From the NCBI RefSeq assembly GCF_905475395.1, contig NC_058337.1:139259172-139323171 (forward strand): 64,000 nucleotides of DNA, in the 5' to 3' direction. Origin of the DNA: Chrysoperla carnea. Lineage: Eukaryota > Arthropoda > Insecta > Neuroptera > Chrysopidae. Position numbers and translations under genes: made by a program. This document shows positions 1 through 10,788 of the stretch, in pieces. How positions within the stretch are numbered: the first letter of the stretch is position 1; each line of letters opens with the position of its first letter. Below the pieces are notes generated by a model. That model searched no databases. It was not told the origin of the DNA and saw only the letters and a list, made by a program, of their open reading frames with translations.

Positions 1-1
1 T

Positions 2-1438
2 AATCTCGATCCTAGTCACTATTACACACTTCCTGGCTATACGTGGAGCGCCATGTTGAAATACACCAATATCAAATTGGAATTGTTCACGGATATTGAT
101 GACTTGTTGTTTATCGAGAAAGGAATCAGAGGCGGTGTAAGTCAATGTTCTAATCGCTATGCTAAGGCAAACAATAAGTACATGGAAGAGGGGTATGATA
201 AAACTCAAGAAGATGTCTACCTTATGTATTATGATGTGGTGAACCTATATGGTGCAGCAATGTGTGGATACCTACCAACAGGAAATTTTAAGTGGGTCGA
301 CACACCAAACATCGAGGATGTTGCAGATGATTCACCAGTCGGGTACATTTTAGAAGTAGACCTTGAAATACCCCAACATCTACATGATAACTTTAGCGAT
401 TTACCGCCATGTCCGGAGACAACGAAACCACCTGGATCAAAACAAAAATATCTTCTGTCAACCCTTTACAATAAGACCAACTATGTCGTGCACTACAGGA
501 ATTTAAAACTGTATACACAACTCGGTGTTAAGGTAACAAAATACCACCGTGTGTTAAAATTCGATCAATCTGCATGGTTGAAACCATATATTGATTTCAA
601 TACCGAGATGCGCAAGAACGCCTCAAATGAGTTTGAAAAAGCATTATTCAAACTCATGATTAATGCTATCTTCGGTAAAACCATGGAGAATGTGAGGAAA
701 CATCGGGTTGTGTACATACGAAAAAATTGGGATGGAAAACATGGTGTGAAGAAATTAATTGCCAATCCCAATTTTCACAGTATGATGGTGCTCGACAATG
801 ACGTCAGTATTGTTGAAATAAAAAAATCACAGATACGTTTTAACAAACCCATCTACATAGGCTTCACAATTTTAGACATATCGAAAACGTTTGTGTATGA
901 CTTCCACTACAACTACATGTACCAACGGTACAACCCCACAAATGTCAGGTTATTATACACAGACACCGATAGTCTAATTTATAGCGTGAAAAATACTGAC
1001 GTCTATGAGGTCATGAAACAGGATATTAATCGTTTTGATACGGCTGACTATGCACCCGACAACATCTATGGTATGCCACTACGTAATAAGAAAGTCAAGG
1101 GTTTAATGTCCGATGAAAATAATGGTGATGTTATGCTAGAATTTGTCGGATTACGTAGCAAAATGTATGCTATTCGGGTGCAAAATAAAAAAGAGACTAA
1201 ACGATCCAAGGGTCTCAAGAAGTCAGCTATCCGAAAACTTACTTTTGAGGACTATAAGCGGTGTTTGCTTGAGAACCGTAACTTTTACCATGTTCAGCAA
1301 AGCATCCAATCCAAGCGACACCGCTTACATACCATCAAACAGCAGAAAGTAGGCTTATCACCATTTGACCAAAAACGATACATTACTCACAATTCATGTG
1401 AAACAAAACCATGGGGCCACTATAGCATTATTTGTTGA
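2..1438 (+). CDS. protein-primed DNA polymerase B, last exon (5'-truncated by window edge)
   Basis: This is the polymerase half of a Polinton-type family B DNA polymerase, open from the window edge to a TGA at 1436. It carries motif A (YYDVVNLYG), motif B ([13 protein letters not shown]) and motif C (YTDTDSL, the metal-binding aspartates), and ends in WGHYSIIC, the kind of GHY ending usual in these enzymes. Such polymerases copy linear DNA from a protein primer. The exon begins upstream of the window; in the other copies it starts at a VSNDEQFQ junction. It shares lysine (VLKFDQ) and isoleucine (VEIKKS) variants with the copy at 6328, whereas the copies at 14100, 23634 and 55524 have Q and M. 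This ties it to the 5.7-8 kb copy. Confidence 0.9.
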   Translation, partial: NLDPSHYYTLPGYTWSAMLKYTNIKLELFTDIDDLLFIEKGIRGGVSQCSNRYAKANNKYMEEGYDKTQEDVYLMYYDVVNLYGAAMCGYLPTGNFKWVDTPNIEDVADDSPVGYILEVDLEIPQHLHDNFSDLPPCPETTKPPGSKQKYLLSTLYNKTNYVVHYRNLKLYTQLGVKVTKYHRVLKFDQSAWLKPYIDFNTEMRKNASNEFEKALFKLMINAIFGKTMENVRKHRVVYIRKNWDGKHGVKKLIANPNFHSMMVLDNDVSIVEIKKSQIRFNKPIYIGFTILDISKTFVYDFHYNYMYQRYNPTNVRLLYTDTDSLIYSVKNTDVYEVMKQDINRFDTADYAPDNIYGMPLRNKKVKGLMSDENNGDVMLEFVGLRSKMYAIRVQNKKETKRSKGLKKSAIRKLTFEDYKRCLLENRNFYHVQQSIQSKRHRLHTIKQQKVGLSPFDQKRYITHNSCETKPWGHYSIIC

Positions 1439-1677
1439 GTGTAAGTATTTTATATTTTTTGTTTTTAATATTTAGCTAATTTTTGCTGTTGTTTCAGAAA
1501 TGTGTCCTGCTGTTGTGATGATCCTCAAAGTGGTTCGGTATTGTGATAGGTGTACAAACAATTGATAGAGTAGTGCGCATGAACAATTGATAGAGTAGTG
1601 GTGGGGGTGTAAAAAAAAACTGATAGTTAGGTAGAATTATTGTAGAAAACAATTTAGTGTTAGTTTAAACATACAAA
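1439..1677 (+). other. polymerase 3' flank with a possible 57-nt intron
   Basis: Just after the polymerase stop there is GTAAGT at 1441 and a pyrimidine-rich tract ending TTTCAG at 1497. The spacing matches the 54-66 nt introns of the same gene, so a 3'-UTR intron is possible. The rest up to the next start codon at 1678 contains a repeated CAATTGATAGAGTAGTG motif and no clear gene. Confidence 0.45.
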
Positions 1678-2116
1678 ATGCAAGACTTTGGTAATCATAA
1701 TAGTGATAACAACTGTATTGTTAATATGATTAAAGATAATTGTAGTTTAAGTACTTTAAACAATGTGTTAACAAAGTATTTTAAAACATTGGTTAATATG
1801 GCAATTAAATGTGGTCGACCGGAAACTTTAAACTACCTTATTGATAAGGTAGAACAAATGGACTTAGAAGTGAAATTTTCCCCATCATCAGACGATGAAG
1901 ACAAACAAATTTGGAACTGGATTTTAAAAAATATCCACTCTGGACAAACATGGAATTGTAGGACTATCCATTTTTGAACAATCTTACTACAGTGTATTTA
2001 CATCAGACGAGTTATCCGACTATGTTCAAGTGAAAGAAATAATTGAAAATTATCTTATGAAGAAAGATAATGATGATGATGATGATGATGATGACAATGG
2101 ACACTTTTCAGAATAA
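1678..2116 (+). pseudogene. acidic-tail small protein gene, frameshifted copy
   Basis: The gene begins with MQDFGNHNSDNN. After the GQ codons near 1948 this copy reads CAAACATGG where the other copies have CAAACAGATGG, a loss of two bases that shifts frame and stops at 1977. The original frame can be followed to the usual stop at 2114-2116, so the lesion is local and may be a consensus error. The family is described at 13418-13858. Confidence 0.75.
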
Positions 2117-2288
2117 TAATTATAATGTATTTTCGATAATTTATAAATATATATTTTTTAAATATTATTATAATACAACTCTGTTTTTATATGTTATAGA
2201 TAAAATTTTACAATAAAAATAATATTTTTACAATGTGATATGTTTTATTTTTTTTATAAAACACAAATATGTTCACAAAAACGGTCCA

Positions 2289-3212
2289 CTATAAAAGAAG
2301 ACTTTTTTTATCAATATATGAATCGTGTAAAGAGTCGAACCCTAACCACCGGACTTTAACTTTGGATCCATGTTTAGCTAAGACCTTTTCCACTAAATAA
2401 ATGTTTGGATCGTGAACTTTTTGTAATTCTTCGGCATAGAAACCACCCTTTATATCTTCGTTGTTGTAGTCCTTCAGTAAATATGTTCTTGGGTTTGTAA
2501 GTTTCACCTCGCGAATGGTGAATATTTCTGGTGTCCATGATGGATGAAAACCACGAGCAAACGTCGTTCTAAATTTACTTATCCTTACATGATCGCCAAC
2601 TGTAAATTTTTGTTTTGGACCCACCATCTTAATATGATTGTATGAATCTTTTAAAATCCGTTTTTCGTTTCGTGTATTGACTTGTGATGGCTTCATCCTG
2701 ATTGTCCGATGGTATGAATTATTGTACTGTTTAATCAATTCCGGTAATACTTTTATCCATTTATAATTACCATACAAACTGAAATGTTTGTACATCATCG
2801 ATTTCAGTGTGCGTATAAATCTTTCCACAATACACGCCTTTTTAGTTGAATATACAGAATAATGGTTTATGTTGTACTCTTTCATCAATCTCTTAAATTT
2901 TTCATTATAAAATTCCGTACCATTATCAGTTTGAAGGTTTTTCGGTGTACGATCTTTTATAATCTGTTCCATGGCATTAGTGACATCCACCGCACTCTTG
3001 GACTTTAGTGGCATAGCCCAGCTATATTTGGAGAAGCAATCGATGACCACCAAAATATACTTAAAGTTGGTATTTTGTCTTGCATACGGGATCATTTCTA
3101 CCAAATCAGCTTGAAATAAATCATTGAGTCCCTTAATGATTACACGCCTTCTTGGATAATTACGTCGAGCTGGTTTATGTAGCTCATTCACAACAATTCG
3201 TCTTTTATCCAT
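2289..3212 (-). CDS. Polinton integrase (DDE, retrovirus-like), intact copy
   Basis: A 307-residue integrase identical in protein sequence to those at 8907 and 12322. It would insert the linear element by DDE strand transfer. It starts (MDKRR) 8 bases inside the end of the fibre-like gene, so the two are probably expressed together. It converges on the acidic-tail gene across an AT-rich spacer holding AATAAA-like signals. Domain details are given at 12322-13245. Three identical integrase copies within 11 kb suggest very recent duplication or repeated assembly of one locus. Confidence 0.9.
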   Translation of the reverse strand: MDKRRIVVNELHKPARRNYPRRRVIIKGLNDLFQADLVEMIPYARQNTNFKYILVVIDCFSKYSWAMPLKSKSAVDVTNAMEQIIKDRTPKNLQTDNGTEFYNEKFKRLMKEYNINHYSVYSTKKACIVERFIRTLKSMMYKHFSLYGNYKWIKVLPELIKQYNNSYHRTIRMKPSQVNTRNEKRILKDSYNHIKMVGPKQKFTVGDHVRISKFRTTFARGFHPSWTPEIFTIREVKLTNPRTYLLKDYNNEDIKGGFYAEELQKVHDPNIYLVEKVLAKHGSKVKVRWLGFDSLHDSYIDKKSLLL

Positions 3213-3900
3213 CTATTAATTTATATTTTATACCAATGTCAACATATAGTAACATGGAATCGGAGTTTGTATTCATGAAACTTTTAGGAATACCAAACGT
3301 TAAATAATCGTTTGATTTTAATGTATTAAGTTTATTTTTATCTATAATACTATCGTTTTTGAAGACCTCACAGTATGTTGGTTTAATATCTAAATGATGT
3401 ATCATCACAGAGATTGGGAATCTAAATACATAAACTCTTGTATTATTTTCCAATATATACCATGCAAAATCAGTAGTTGGATCAGGATAAAATTGTGTTG
3501 GTTGTGTATTACGTATTGATATTCGAAAATAACCATTTAATTTTTTCAGACTCTCGTTAAATATTTCAGTAGTGTTATTGATTTTATCACTAACATGATT
3601 GATAAGGGTGTATAAATCCACAGCATCAGTTGAAAATTCTGGACTTGCTACATTACTTATTTTTTTATTTTTTGCATCAAAGTATGATTCTTTATCATCT
3701 AATGACAAACACTGTCCAAGACTTTCCAAGTTCACAACATCTTGCTTATTTATAGGTTTCCCGACATTCACAATTCGTCTTTGTTTTGCATCGAAGCAAT
3801 TATTTCCACCATTACATCGAAGTATTGATTCATTATGTGATGTATATGAATCTTGATAATTTTTGAGGAGAGAACATCCAAATTTATCTATACCGTTCAT
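3205..3900 (-). CDS. fibre-like protein with two DAK/NV repeats
   Basis: A 231-residue protein starting MNGIDKFGCSLLKNYQ, identical to the copy at 11634-12329, where the repeats are described. Its last codons overlap the integrase start by 8 bases. Upstream (3901-4006) lies a short AT-rich leader with TAAACAGGTC units running into a 21-bp minisatellite. No function has been shown for this family; a virion fibre is an inference. Confidence 0.7.
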   Translation of the reverse strand: MNGIDKFGCSLLKNYQDSYTSHNESILRCNGGNNCFDAKQRRIVNVGKPINKQDVVNLESLGQCLSLDDKESYFDAKNKKISNVASPEFSTDAVDLYTLINHVSDKINNTTEIFNESLKKLNGYFRISIRNTQPTQFYPDPTTDFAWYILENNTRVYVFRFPISVMIHHLDIKPTYCEVFKNDSIIDKNKLNTLKSNDYLTFGIPKSFMNTNSDSMLLYVDIGIKYKLIDG

Positions 3901-4006
3901 ACTGAGTTCTCAATAGGTTATGATGTAATTTTAATAATTACATATAATAAATATAAAATCTAAACAGGTCTAATAAGAAACAGCTCGGTTTAATACTGCT
4001 CTGTAT

Positions 4007-4169
4007 CTAAACAGGTCTGTTTAATACTGGTCTGTATCTGTTTAATACTGGTTTTGAGCTGTTTAATACTGGTTTTGACCTGTTTAATACTGGTTTTGAC
4101 CTGTTTAATACTGATCTGTATCTGTTTAATACTGGTTTTGACCTGTTTAATACTGGTTTTGACCTGTTT
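4007..4169 (-). repeat. 21-bp minisatellite, short array (left arm)
   Basis: About eight units of the form TTTAATACTGGTTTTGACCTG or TTTAATACTGGTCTGTATCTG. It abuts a polymerase fragment at 4170 (CTGTTTAAGGGTTTAATG). The mirrored array lies at 4747-4908. The same unit forms the long arrays at 27286-28290 and 53020-53567. Confidence 0.9.
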
Positions 4170-4425
4170 AAGGGTTTAATGTCCGATGAAAATAATGGTG
4201 ATGTTATGCTAGAATTTGTCGGATTACGTAGCAAAATGTATGCTATTCGGGTGCAAAATAAAAAAGAGACTAAACGATCCAAGGGTCTCAAGAAGTCAGC
4301 TATCCGAAAACTTACTTTTGAGGACTATAAGCGGTGTTTGCTTGAGAACCGTAACTTTTACCATGTTCAGCAAAGCATCCAATCCAAGCGACACCGCTTA
4401 CATACCATCAAACAGCAGAAAGTGG
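4170..4425 (+). pseudogene. polymerase C-terminal fragment, left side of palindrome centre
   Basis: This matches about 255 bases of the polymerase last exon, from [12 protein letters not shown] to the codons for KQQKV, then turns into the reverse strand of the same gene. It has no upstream polymerase sequence and cannot be a gene by itself. The junction with the minisatellite lies within a short shared TTTAA, which suggests template switching. Confidence 0.85.
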
Positions 4426-4489
4426 CCCCATGGTTTTGTTTCACATGAATTGTGAGTAATGTATCGTTTTTGGTCAAATGGTGATAAGC

Positions 4490-4746
4490 CCACTTTCTGC
4501 TGTTTGATGGTATGTAAGCGGTGTCGCTTGGATTGGATGCTTTGCTGAACATGGTAAAAGTTACGGTTCTCAAGCAAACACCGCTTATAGTCCTCAAAAG
4601 TAAGTTTTCGGATAGCTGACTTCTTGAGACCCTTGGATCGTTTAGTCTCTTTTTTATTTTGCACCCGAATAGCATACATTTTGCTACGTAATCCGACAAA
4701 TTCTAGCATAACATCACCATTATTTTCATCGGACATTAAACCCTTA
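4490..4746 (-). pseudogene. polymerase C-terminal fragment, right side of palindrome centre
   Basis: This is the mirror of the fragment at 4170-4425 and includes, with the spacer, the codons for [14 protein letters not shown] and CETKPWGH near the C-terminus. It ends at the mirrored minisatellite at 4747. It is a breakpoint remnant rather than an expressed gene. Confidence 0.85.
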
Positions 4747-5014
4747 AACAGGTCAAAACCAGTATTAAACAGGTCAAAACCAGTATTAAACAGATACAGA
4801 TCAGTATTAAACAGGTCAAAACCAGTATTAAACAGGTCAAAACCAGTATTAAACAGCTCAAAACCAGTATTAAAAAGATACAGACCAGTATTAAACAGAC
4901 CTGTTTAGATACAGAGCAGTATTAAACCGAGCTGTTTCTTATTAGACCTGTTTAGATTTTATATTTATTATATGTAATTATTAAAATTACATCATAACCT
5001 ATTGAGAACTCAGT

Positions 5015-5538
5015 ATGAACGGTATAGATAAATTTGGATGTTCTCTCCTCAAAAATTATCAAGATTCATATACATCACATAATGAATCAATACTTCGATG
5101 TAATGGTGGAAATAATTGCTTCGATGCAAAACAAAGACGAATTGTGAATGTCGGGAAACCTATAAATAAGCAAGATGTTGTGAACTTGGAAAGTCTTGGA
5201 CAGTGTTTGTCATTAGATGATAAAGAATCATACTTTGATGCAAAAAATAAAAAAATAAGTAATGTAGCAAGTCCAGAATTTTCAACTGATGCTGTGGATT
5301 TATACACCCTTATCAATCATGTTAGTGATAAAATCAATAACACTACTGAAATATTTAACGAGAGTCTGAAAAAATTAAATGGTTATTTTCGAATATCAAT
5401 ACGTAATACACAACCAACACAATTTTATCCTGATCCAACTACTGATTTTGCATGGTATATATTGGAAAATAATACAAGAGTTTATGTATTTAGATTCCCA
5501 ATCTCTGTGATGATACATCATTTAGATATTAAACCAAC
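5015..5538 (+). CDS. fibre-like protein, truncated by the gap
   Basis: The first about 174 codons of the fibre-like gene, ending in MIHHLDIKP at the N run. It is the right-arm counterpart of 3205-3900 and corresponds to 11634-12157 of the second copy. Everything after 5538 is unknown; the sequence beyond the gap is not the remainder of this gene. Confidence 0.75.
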
Positions 5539-5738
5539 NNNNNNNNNNNNNNNNNNNNNNNNNNNNNNNNNNNNNNNNNNNNNNNNNNNNNNNNNNNNNN
5601 NNNNNNNNNNNNNNNNNNNNNNNNNNNNNNNNNNNNNNNNNNNNNNNNNNNNNNNNNNNNNNNNNNNNNNNNNNNNNNNNNNNNNNNNNNNNNNNNNNNN
5701 NNNNNNNNNNNNNNNNNNNNNNNNNNNNNNNNNNNNNN
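5539..5738. other. assembly gap (200 N)
   Basis: Exactly 200 N separate a fibre-like gene from the middle of polymerase exon 2. The round number suggests a placeholder rather than a measured distance. Because the left flank duplicates 6618-12157, the join may be wrong. Confidence 0.98.
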
Positions 5739-8091
5739 CAAGTAGCGTACTCATTAGAGCAAAAAATAAAACACGTTAAACCAATGTATCCGCTCACCGT
5801 CGAACAAGAACTGGATTTTATGTCAGCAGAGAAGTGTCACATTTGTGATAAAGATTTCGTATCCAATTCCATACGTGTTCGCGACCATTCACATCGCACA
5901 GGTAAATGTAATTTATTTATTATTTTTTAATTTCATCTAATTTTATATTAATCTATTTTAGGTATCTACCGTGGAGCAGCACACCAATTTTGTAATCTGC
6001 ATTATCAAGATTCAAGGGTGATACCTGTTGTGATGCACAACTTAAGTGGATACGATTCGCATTTTATTATTGAAGCTCTGCTGACGGAAATCGACGGTCA
6101 AGTTGATGTGTTGCCCATCAACAAAGAAAAGTACATCAGTTTCACAAAGCACGTCTCGGACATTCAATTAAGATTCATTGATTCCTTCCGATTTCTCGCA
6201 GACAAGTTGGAAAATCTGGCCTCATATTTAGATAATGATAAAAAATCCATTTTACATAAAGAGGTAAATGATAAAATATAATTAATTTTTAATACAGGGT
6301 TGTAATTTGTTTTTTAATTTTTTATAGGTCAGTAATGATGAACAATTTCAATTGCTAACGAGAAAAGGTGTATTTCCATATGAATACATGAGTAGCTGGG
6401 GACGTCTCCAAGAGACAAAATTACCACCAAAGGAGGCGTTCTACAGTGTGTTAACAGATGAACACATAACGGATGAGGATTATAACCATGCGATACAGGT
6501 ATGGAACACATTCAATTTACATACACTAGGTGATTATTCAGACCTGTATATGAAAACTGATGTGTTACTACTTGCGGATATTTTTGAAAATTTCCGTAAC
6601 ACTTGTATTCATAGCTATAATCTCGATCCTAGTCACTATTACACACTTCCTGGCTATACGTGGAGCGCCATGTTGAAATACACCAATATCAAATTGGAAT
6701 TGTTCACGGATATTGATGACTTGTTGTTTATCGAGAAAGGAATCAGAGGCGGTGTAAGTCAATGTTCTAATCGCTATGCTAAGGCAAACAATAAGTACAT
6801 GGAAGAGGGGTATGATAAAACTCAAGAAGATGTCTACCTTATGTATTATGATGTGGTGAACCTATATGGTGCAGCAATGTGTGGATACCTACCAACAGGA
6901 AATTTTAAGTGGGTCGACACACCAAACATCGAGGATGTTGCAGATGATTCACCAGTCGGGTACATTTTAGAAGTAGACCTTGAAATACCCCAACATCTAC
7001 ATGATAACTTTAGCGATTTACCGCCATGTCCGGAGACAACGAAACCACCTGGATCAAAACAAAAATATCTTCTGTCAACCCTTTACAATAAGACCAACTA
7101 TGTCGTGCACTACAGGAATTTAAAACTGTATACACAACTCGGTGTTAAGGTAACAAAATACCACCGTGTGTTAAAATTCGATCAATCTGCATGGTTGAAA
7201 CCATATATTGATTTCAATACCGAGATGCGCAAGAACGCCTCAAATGAGTTTGAAAAAGCATTATTCAAACTCATGATTAATGCTATCTTCGGTAAAACCA
7301 TGGAGAATGTGAGGAAACATCGGGTTGTGTACATACGAAAAAATTGGGATGGAAAACATGGTGTGAAGAAATTAATTGCCAATCCCAATTTTCACAGTAT
7401 GATGGTGCTCGACAATGACGTCAGTATTGTTGAAATAAAAAAATCACAGATACGTTTCAACAAACCCATCTACATAGGCTTCACAATTTTAGACATATCG
7501 AAAACGTTTGTGTATGACTTCCACTACAACTACATGTACCAACGGTACAACCCCACAAATGTCAGGTTATTATACACAGACACCGATAGTCTAATTTATA
7601 GCGTGAAAAATACTGACGTCTATGAGGTCATGAAACAGGATATTAATCGTTTTGATACGGCTGACTATGCACCCGACAACATCTATGGTATGCCACTACG
7701 TAATAAGAAAGTCAAGGGTTTAATGTCCGATGAAAATAATGGTGATGTTATGCTAGAATTTGTCGGATTACGTAGCAAAATGTATGCTATTCGGGTGCAA
7801 AATAAAAAAGAGACTAAACGATCCAAGGGTCTCAAGAAGTCAGCTATCCGAAAACTTACTTTTGAGGACTATAAGCGGTGTTTGCTTGAGAACCGTAACT
7901 TTTACCATGTTCAGCAAAGCATCCAATCCAAGCGACACCGCTTACATACCATCAAACAGCAGAAAGTGGGCTTATCACCATTTGACCAAAAACGATACAT
8001 TACTCACAATTCATGTGAAACAAAACCATGGGCCACTATAGCATTATTTGTTGAGTGTAAGTATTTTATATTTTTTGTTTTTAATATTTAG
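5739..8091 (+). pseudogene. DNA polymerase B, left palindrome arm, 5'-truncated with a late frameshift
   Basis: Exons can be read as 5739-5901 (end of exon 2, with KCHICDKDF and VRDHSHRTG), 5962-6263 (exon 3, with [11 protein letters not shown]) and 6328 onward (exon 4). The introns are GT...AG and about 60 nt. The 5' part is lost in the N gap. Near 8030 the other copies have CATGGGGCC but this one has CATGGGCC, so the reading frame leaves the normal GHYSIIC end and runs to 8091. The missing G is in a homopolymer and could be an assembly error. Everything upstream of it is open. It mirrors the gene at 14100-16415 with only a few substitutions. Confidence 0.85.
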
Positions 8092-8293
8092 CTAATTTTT
8101 GCTGTTGTTTCAGAAATGTGTCCTGCTGTTGTGATGATCCTCAAAGTGGTTCGGTATTGTGATAGGTGTACAAACAATTGATAGAGTAGTGCGCATGAAC
8201 AATTGATAGAGTAGTGGTGGGGGTGTAAAAAAAAACTGATAGTTAGGTAGAATTATTGTAGAAAACAATTTAGTGTTAGTTTAAACATACAAA

Positions 8294-8734
8294 ATGCAAG
8301 ACTTTGGTAATCATAATAGTGATAACAACTGTATTGTTAATATGATTAAAGATAATTGTAGTTTAAGTACTTTAAACAATGTGTTAACAAAGTATTTTAA
8401 AACATTGGTTAATATGGCAATTAAATGTGGTCGACCGGAAACTTTAAACTACCTTATTGATAAGGTAGAACAAATGGACTTAGAAGTGAAATTTTCCCCA
8501 TCGTCAGACGATGAAGACAAACAAATTTGGAACTGGATTTTAAAAAATATCCACTCTGGACAAACAGATGGAATTGTAGGACTATCCATTTTTGAACAAT
8601 CTTACTACAGTGTATTTACATCAGACGAGTTATCCGACTATGTTCAAGTGAAAGAAATAATTGAAAATTATCTTATGAAGAAAGATAATGATGATGATGA
8701 TGATGATGATGACAATGGACACTTTTCAGAATAA
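8294..8734 (+). CDS. acidic-tail small protein, intact copy (left arm)
   Basis: A 146-codon gene identical in protein to 13418-13858. It starts about 200 bases after the polymerase in the same orientation and may share its transcript. The AT-rich region after it (8735-8906) separates it from the convergent integrase and contains AATAAA-like signals usable by both strands. Confidence 0.75.
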   Translation: MQDFGNHNSDNNCIVNMIKDNCSLSTLNNVLTKYFKTLVNMAIKCGRPETLNYLIDKVEQMDLEVKFSPSSDDEDKQIWNWILKNIHSGQTDGIVGLSIFEQSYYSVFTSDELSDYVQVKEIIENYLMKKDNDDDDDDDDNGHFSE

Positions 8735-8906
8735 TAATTATAATGTATTTTCGATAATTTATAAATATATATTTTTTAAATATTATTATAATACAACTCT
8801 GTTTTTATATGTTATAGATAAAATTTTACAATAAAAATAATATTTTTACAATGTGATATGTTTTATTTTTTTTATAAAACACAAATATGTTCACAAAAAC
8901 GGTCCA

Positions 8907-9830
8907 CTATAAAAGAAGACTTTTTTTATCAATATATGAATCGTGTAAAGAGTCGAACCCTAACCACCGGACTTTAACTTTGGATCCATGTTTAGCTAAG
9001 ACCTTTTCCACTAAATAAATGTTTGGATCGTGAACTTTTTGTAATTCTTCGGCATAGAAACCACCCTTTATATCTTCGTTGTTGTAGTCCTTCAGTAAAT
9101 ATGTTCTTGGGTTTGTAAGTTTCACCTCGCGAATGGTGAATATTTCTGGTGTCCATGATGGATGAAAACCACGAGCAAACGTCGTTCTAAATTTACTTAT
9201 CCTTACATGATCGCCAACTGTAAATTTTTGTTTTGGACCCACCATCTTAATATGATTGTATGAATCTTTTAAAATCCGTTTTTCGTTTCGTGTATTGACT
9301 TGTGATGGCTTCATCCTGATTGTCCGATGGTATGAATTATTGTACTGTTTAATCAATTCCGGTAATACTTTTATCCATTTATAATTACCATACAAACTGA
9401 AATGTTTGTACATCATCGATTTCAGTGTGCGTATAAATCTTTCCACAATACACGCCTTTTTAGTTGAATATACAGAATAATGGTTTATGTTGTACTCTTT
9501 CATCAATCTCTTAAATTTTTCATTATAAAATTCCGTACCATTATCAGTTTGAAGGTTTTTCGGTGTACGATCTTTTATAATCTGTTCCATGGCATTAGTG
9601 ACATCCACCGCACTCTTGGACTTTAGTGGCATAGCCCAGCTATATTTGGAGAAGCAATCGATGACCACCAAAATATACTTAAAGTTGGTATTTTGTCTTG
9701 CATACGGGATCATTTCTACCAAATCAGCTTGAAATAAATCATTGAGTCCCTTAATGATTACACGCCTTCTTGGATAATTACGTCGAGCTGGTTTATGTAG
9801 CTCATTCACAACAATTCGTCTTTTATCCAT
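8907..9830 (-). CDS. Polinton integrase, intact copy (left arm)
   Basis: A 307-residue reading frame with the same DDE residues and chromodomain-like end as the right-arm copy at 12322-13245, to which it is identical in protein sequence. It lies immediately after, and overlaps, a fibre-like gene that is frameshifted in this copy. Confidence 0.9.
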   Translation of the reverse strand: MDKRRIVVNELHKPARRNYPRRRVIIKGLNDLFQADLVEMIPYARQNTNFKYILVVIDCFSKYSWAMPLKSKSAVDVTNAMEQIIKDRTPKNLQTDNGTEFYNEKFKRLMKEYNINHYSVYSTKKACIVERFIRTLKSMMYKHFSLYGNYKWIKVLPELIKQYNNSYHRTIRMKPSQVNTRNEKRILKDSYNHIKMVGPKQKFTVGDHVRISKFRTTFARGFHPSWTPEIFTIREVKLTNPRTYLLKDYNNEDIKGGFYAEELQKVHDPNIYLVEKVLAKHGSKVKVRWLGFDSLHDSYIDKKSLLL

Positions 9831-10519
9831 CTATTAATTTATATTTTATACCAATGTCAACATATAGTAACATGGAATCGGAGTTTGGTATTCATGAAAC
9901 TTTTAGGAATACCAAACGTTAAATAATCGTTTGATTTTAATGTATTAAGTTTATTTTTATCTATAATACTATCGTTTTTGAAGACCTCACAGTATGTTGG
10001 TTTAATATCTAAATGATGTATCATCACAGAGATTGGGAATCTAAATACATAAACTCTTGTATTATTTTCCAATATATACCATGCAAAATCAGTAGTTGGA
10101 TCAGGATAAAATTGTGTTGGTTGTGTATTACGTATTGATATTCGAAAATAACCATTTAATTTTTTCAGACTCTCGTTAAATATTTCAGTAGTGTTATTGA
10201 TTTTATCACTAACATGATTGATAAGGGTGTATAAATCCACAGCATCAGTTGAAAATTCTGGACTTGCTACATTACTTATTTTTTTATTTTTTGCATCAAA
10301 GTATGATTCTTTATCATCTAATGACAAACACTGTCCAAGACTTTCCAAGTTCACAACATCTTGCTTATTTATAGGTTTCCCGACATTCACAATTCGTCTT
10401 TGTTTTGCATCGAAGCAATTATTTCCACCATTACATCGAAGTATTGATTCATTATGTGATGTATATGAATCTTGATAATTTTTGAGGAGAGAACATCCAA
10501 ATTTATCTATACCGTTCAT
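9823..10519 (-). pseudogene. fibre-like protein gene, frameshifted near its end
   Basis: Identical to the copies at 3205 and 11634 until near 9887, where GAGTTTGGTATTC carries one more G than GAGTTTGTATTC in the copy at 3205. The frame then ends early at 9857 with KLRFHVTIC instead of DSMLLYVDIGIKYKLIDG. About 200 of 231 residues are intact. A consensus error is as likely as a real mutation. Confidence 0.75.
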
Positions 10520-10625
10520 ACTGAGTTCTCAATAGGTTATGATGTAATTTTAATAATTACATATAATAAATATAAAATCTAAACAGGTCTAATAAGAAAC
10601 AGCTCGGTTTAATACTGCTCTGTAT

Positions 10626-10788
10626 CTAAACAGGTCTGTTTAATACTGGTCTGTATCTGTTTAATACTGGTTTTGAGCTGTTTAATACTGGTTTTGACCT
10701 GTTTAATACTGGTTTTGACCTGTTTAATACTGATCTGTATCTGTTTAATACTGGTTTTGACCTGTTTAATACTGGTTTTGACCTGTTT
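10626..10788 (-). repeat. 21-bp minisatellite, short array (left arm)
   Basis: The same units as at 4007-4169, running into the polymerase fragment at 10789. Its mirror is at 11366-11527. Confidence 0.9.

Larger units (their letters stand above)
1..5538 (+). repeat. 5.5-kb near-identical copy of 6618-12157
   Basis: Base 1 aligns with 6618 and base 5538 with 12157. The offset moves 6617-6616-6618-6619 because of three small indels: GGGG versus GGG near 1412/8030, two bases missing near 1949, and one extra G near 9887. Only a few substitutions were noticed. The copy stops at the N gap. It may be an unmerged overlapping contig or haplotig, or a genuine tandem duplication; the sequence alone cannot decide. 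Confidence 0.85.
3205..5538. repeat. palindrome, first copy (centre about 4457)
   Basis: Left and right positions add to 8915 throughout: the fibre-like starts at 3900 and 5015, the minisatellites at 4007-4291 and 4624-4908, and the polymerase fragments at 4179 and 4736. The arms meet at 4425 and 4490, leaving a 64-bp spacer that is the polymerase C-terminal coding end in reverse orientation. The right arm is cut by the N gap at 5539. One difference was noticed: the unit near 4873 on the right reads AAAAAGATAC where the mirrored left unit matches AAACAGATAC. Confidence 0.9.

Noticed and set aside
3599..3856. 85-codon frame antisense to the fibre-like gene (also at 5059, 10218, 11678)
   Set aside because: Shadow of the fibre-like gene; it appears in all copies only because they are identical.
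7760..8091. 110-codon overlapping frame ([10 protein letters not shown]...) inside the polymerase end, seen in every copy
   Set aside because: It is the plus-one frame of a conserved coding region; it stays open because the region is nearly identical in all copies. No independent evidence of coding.
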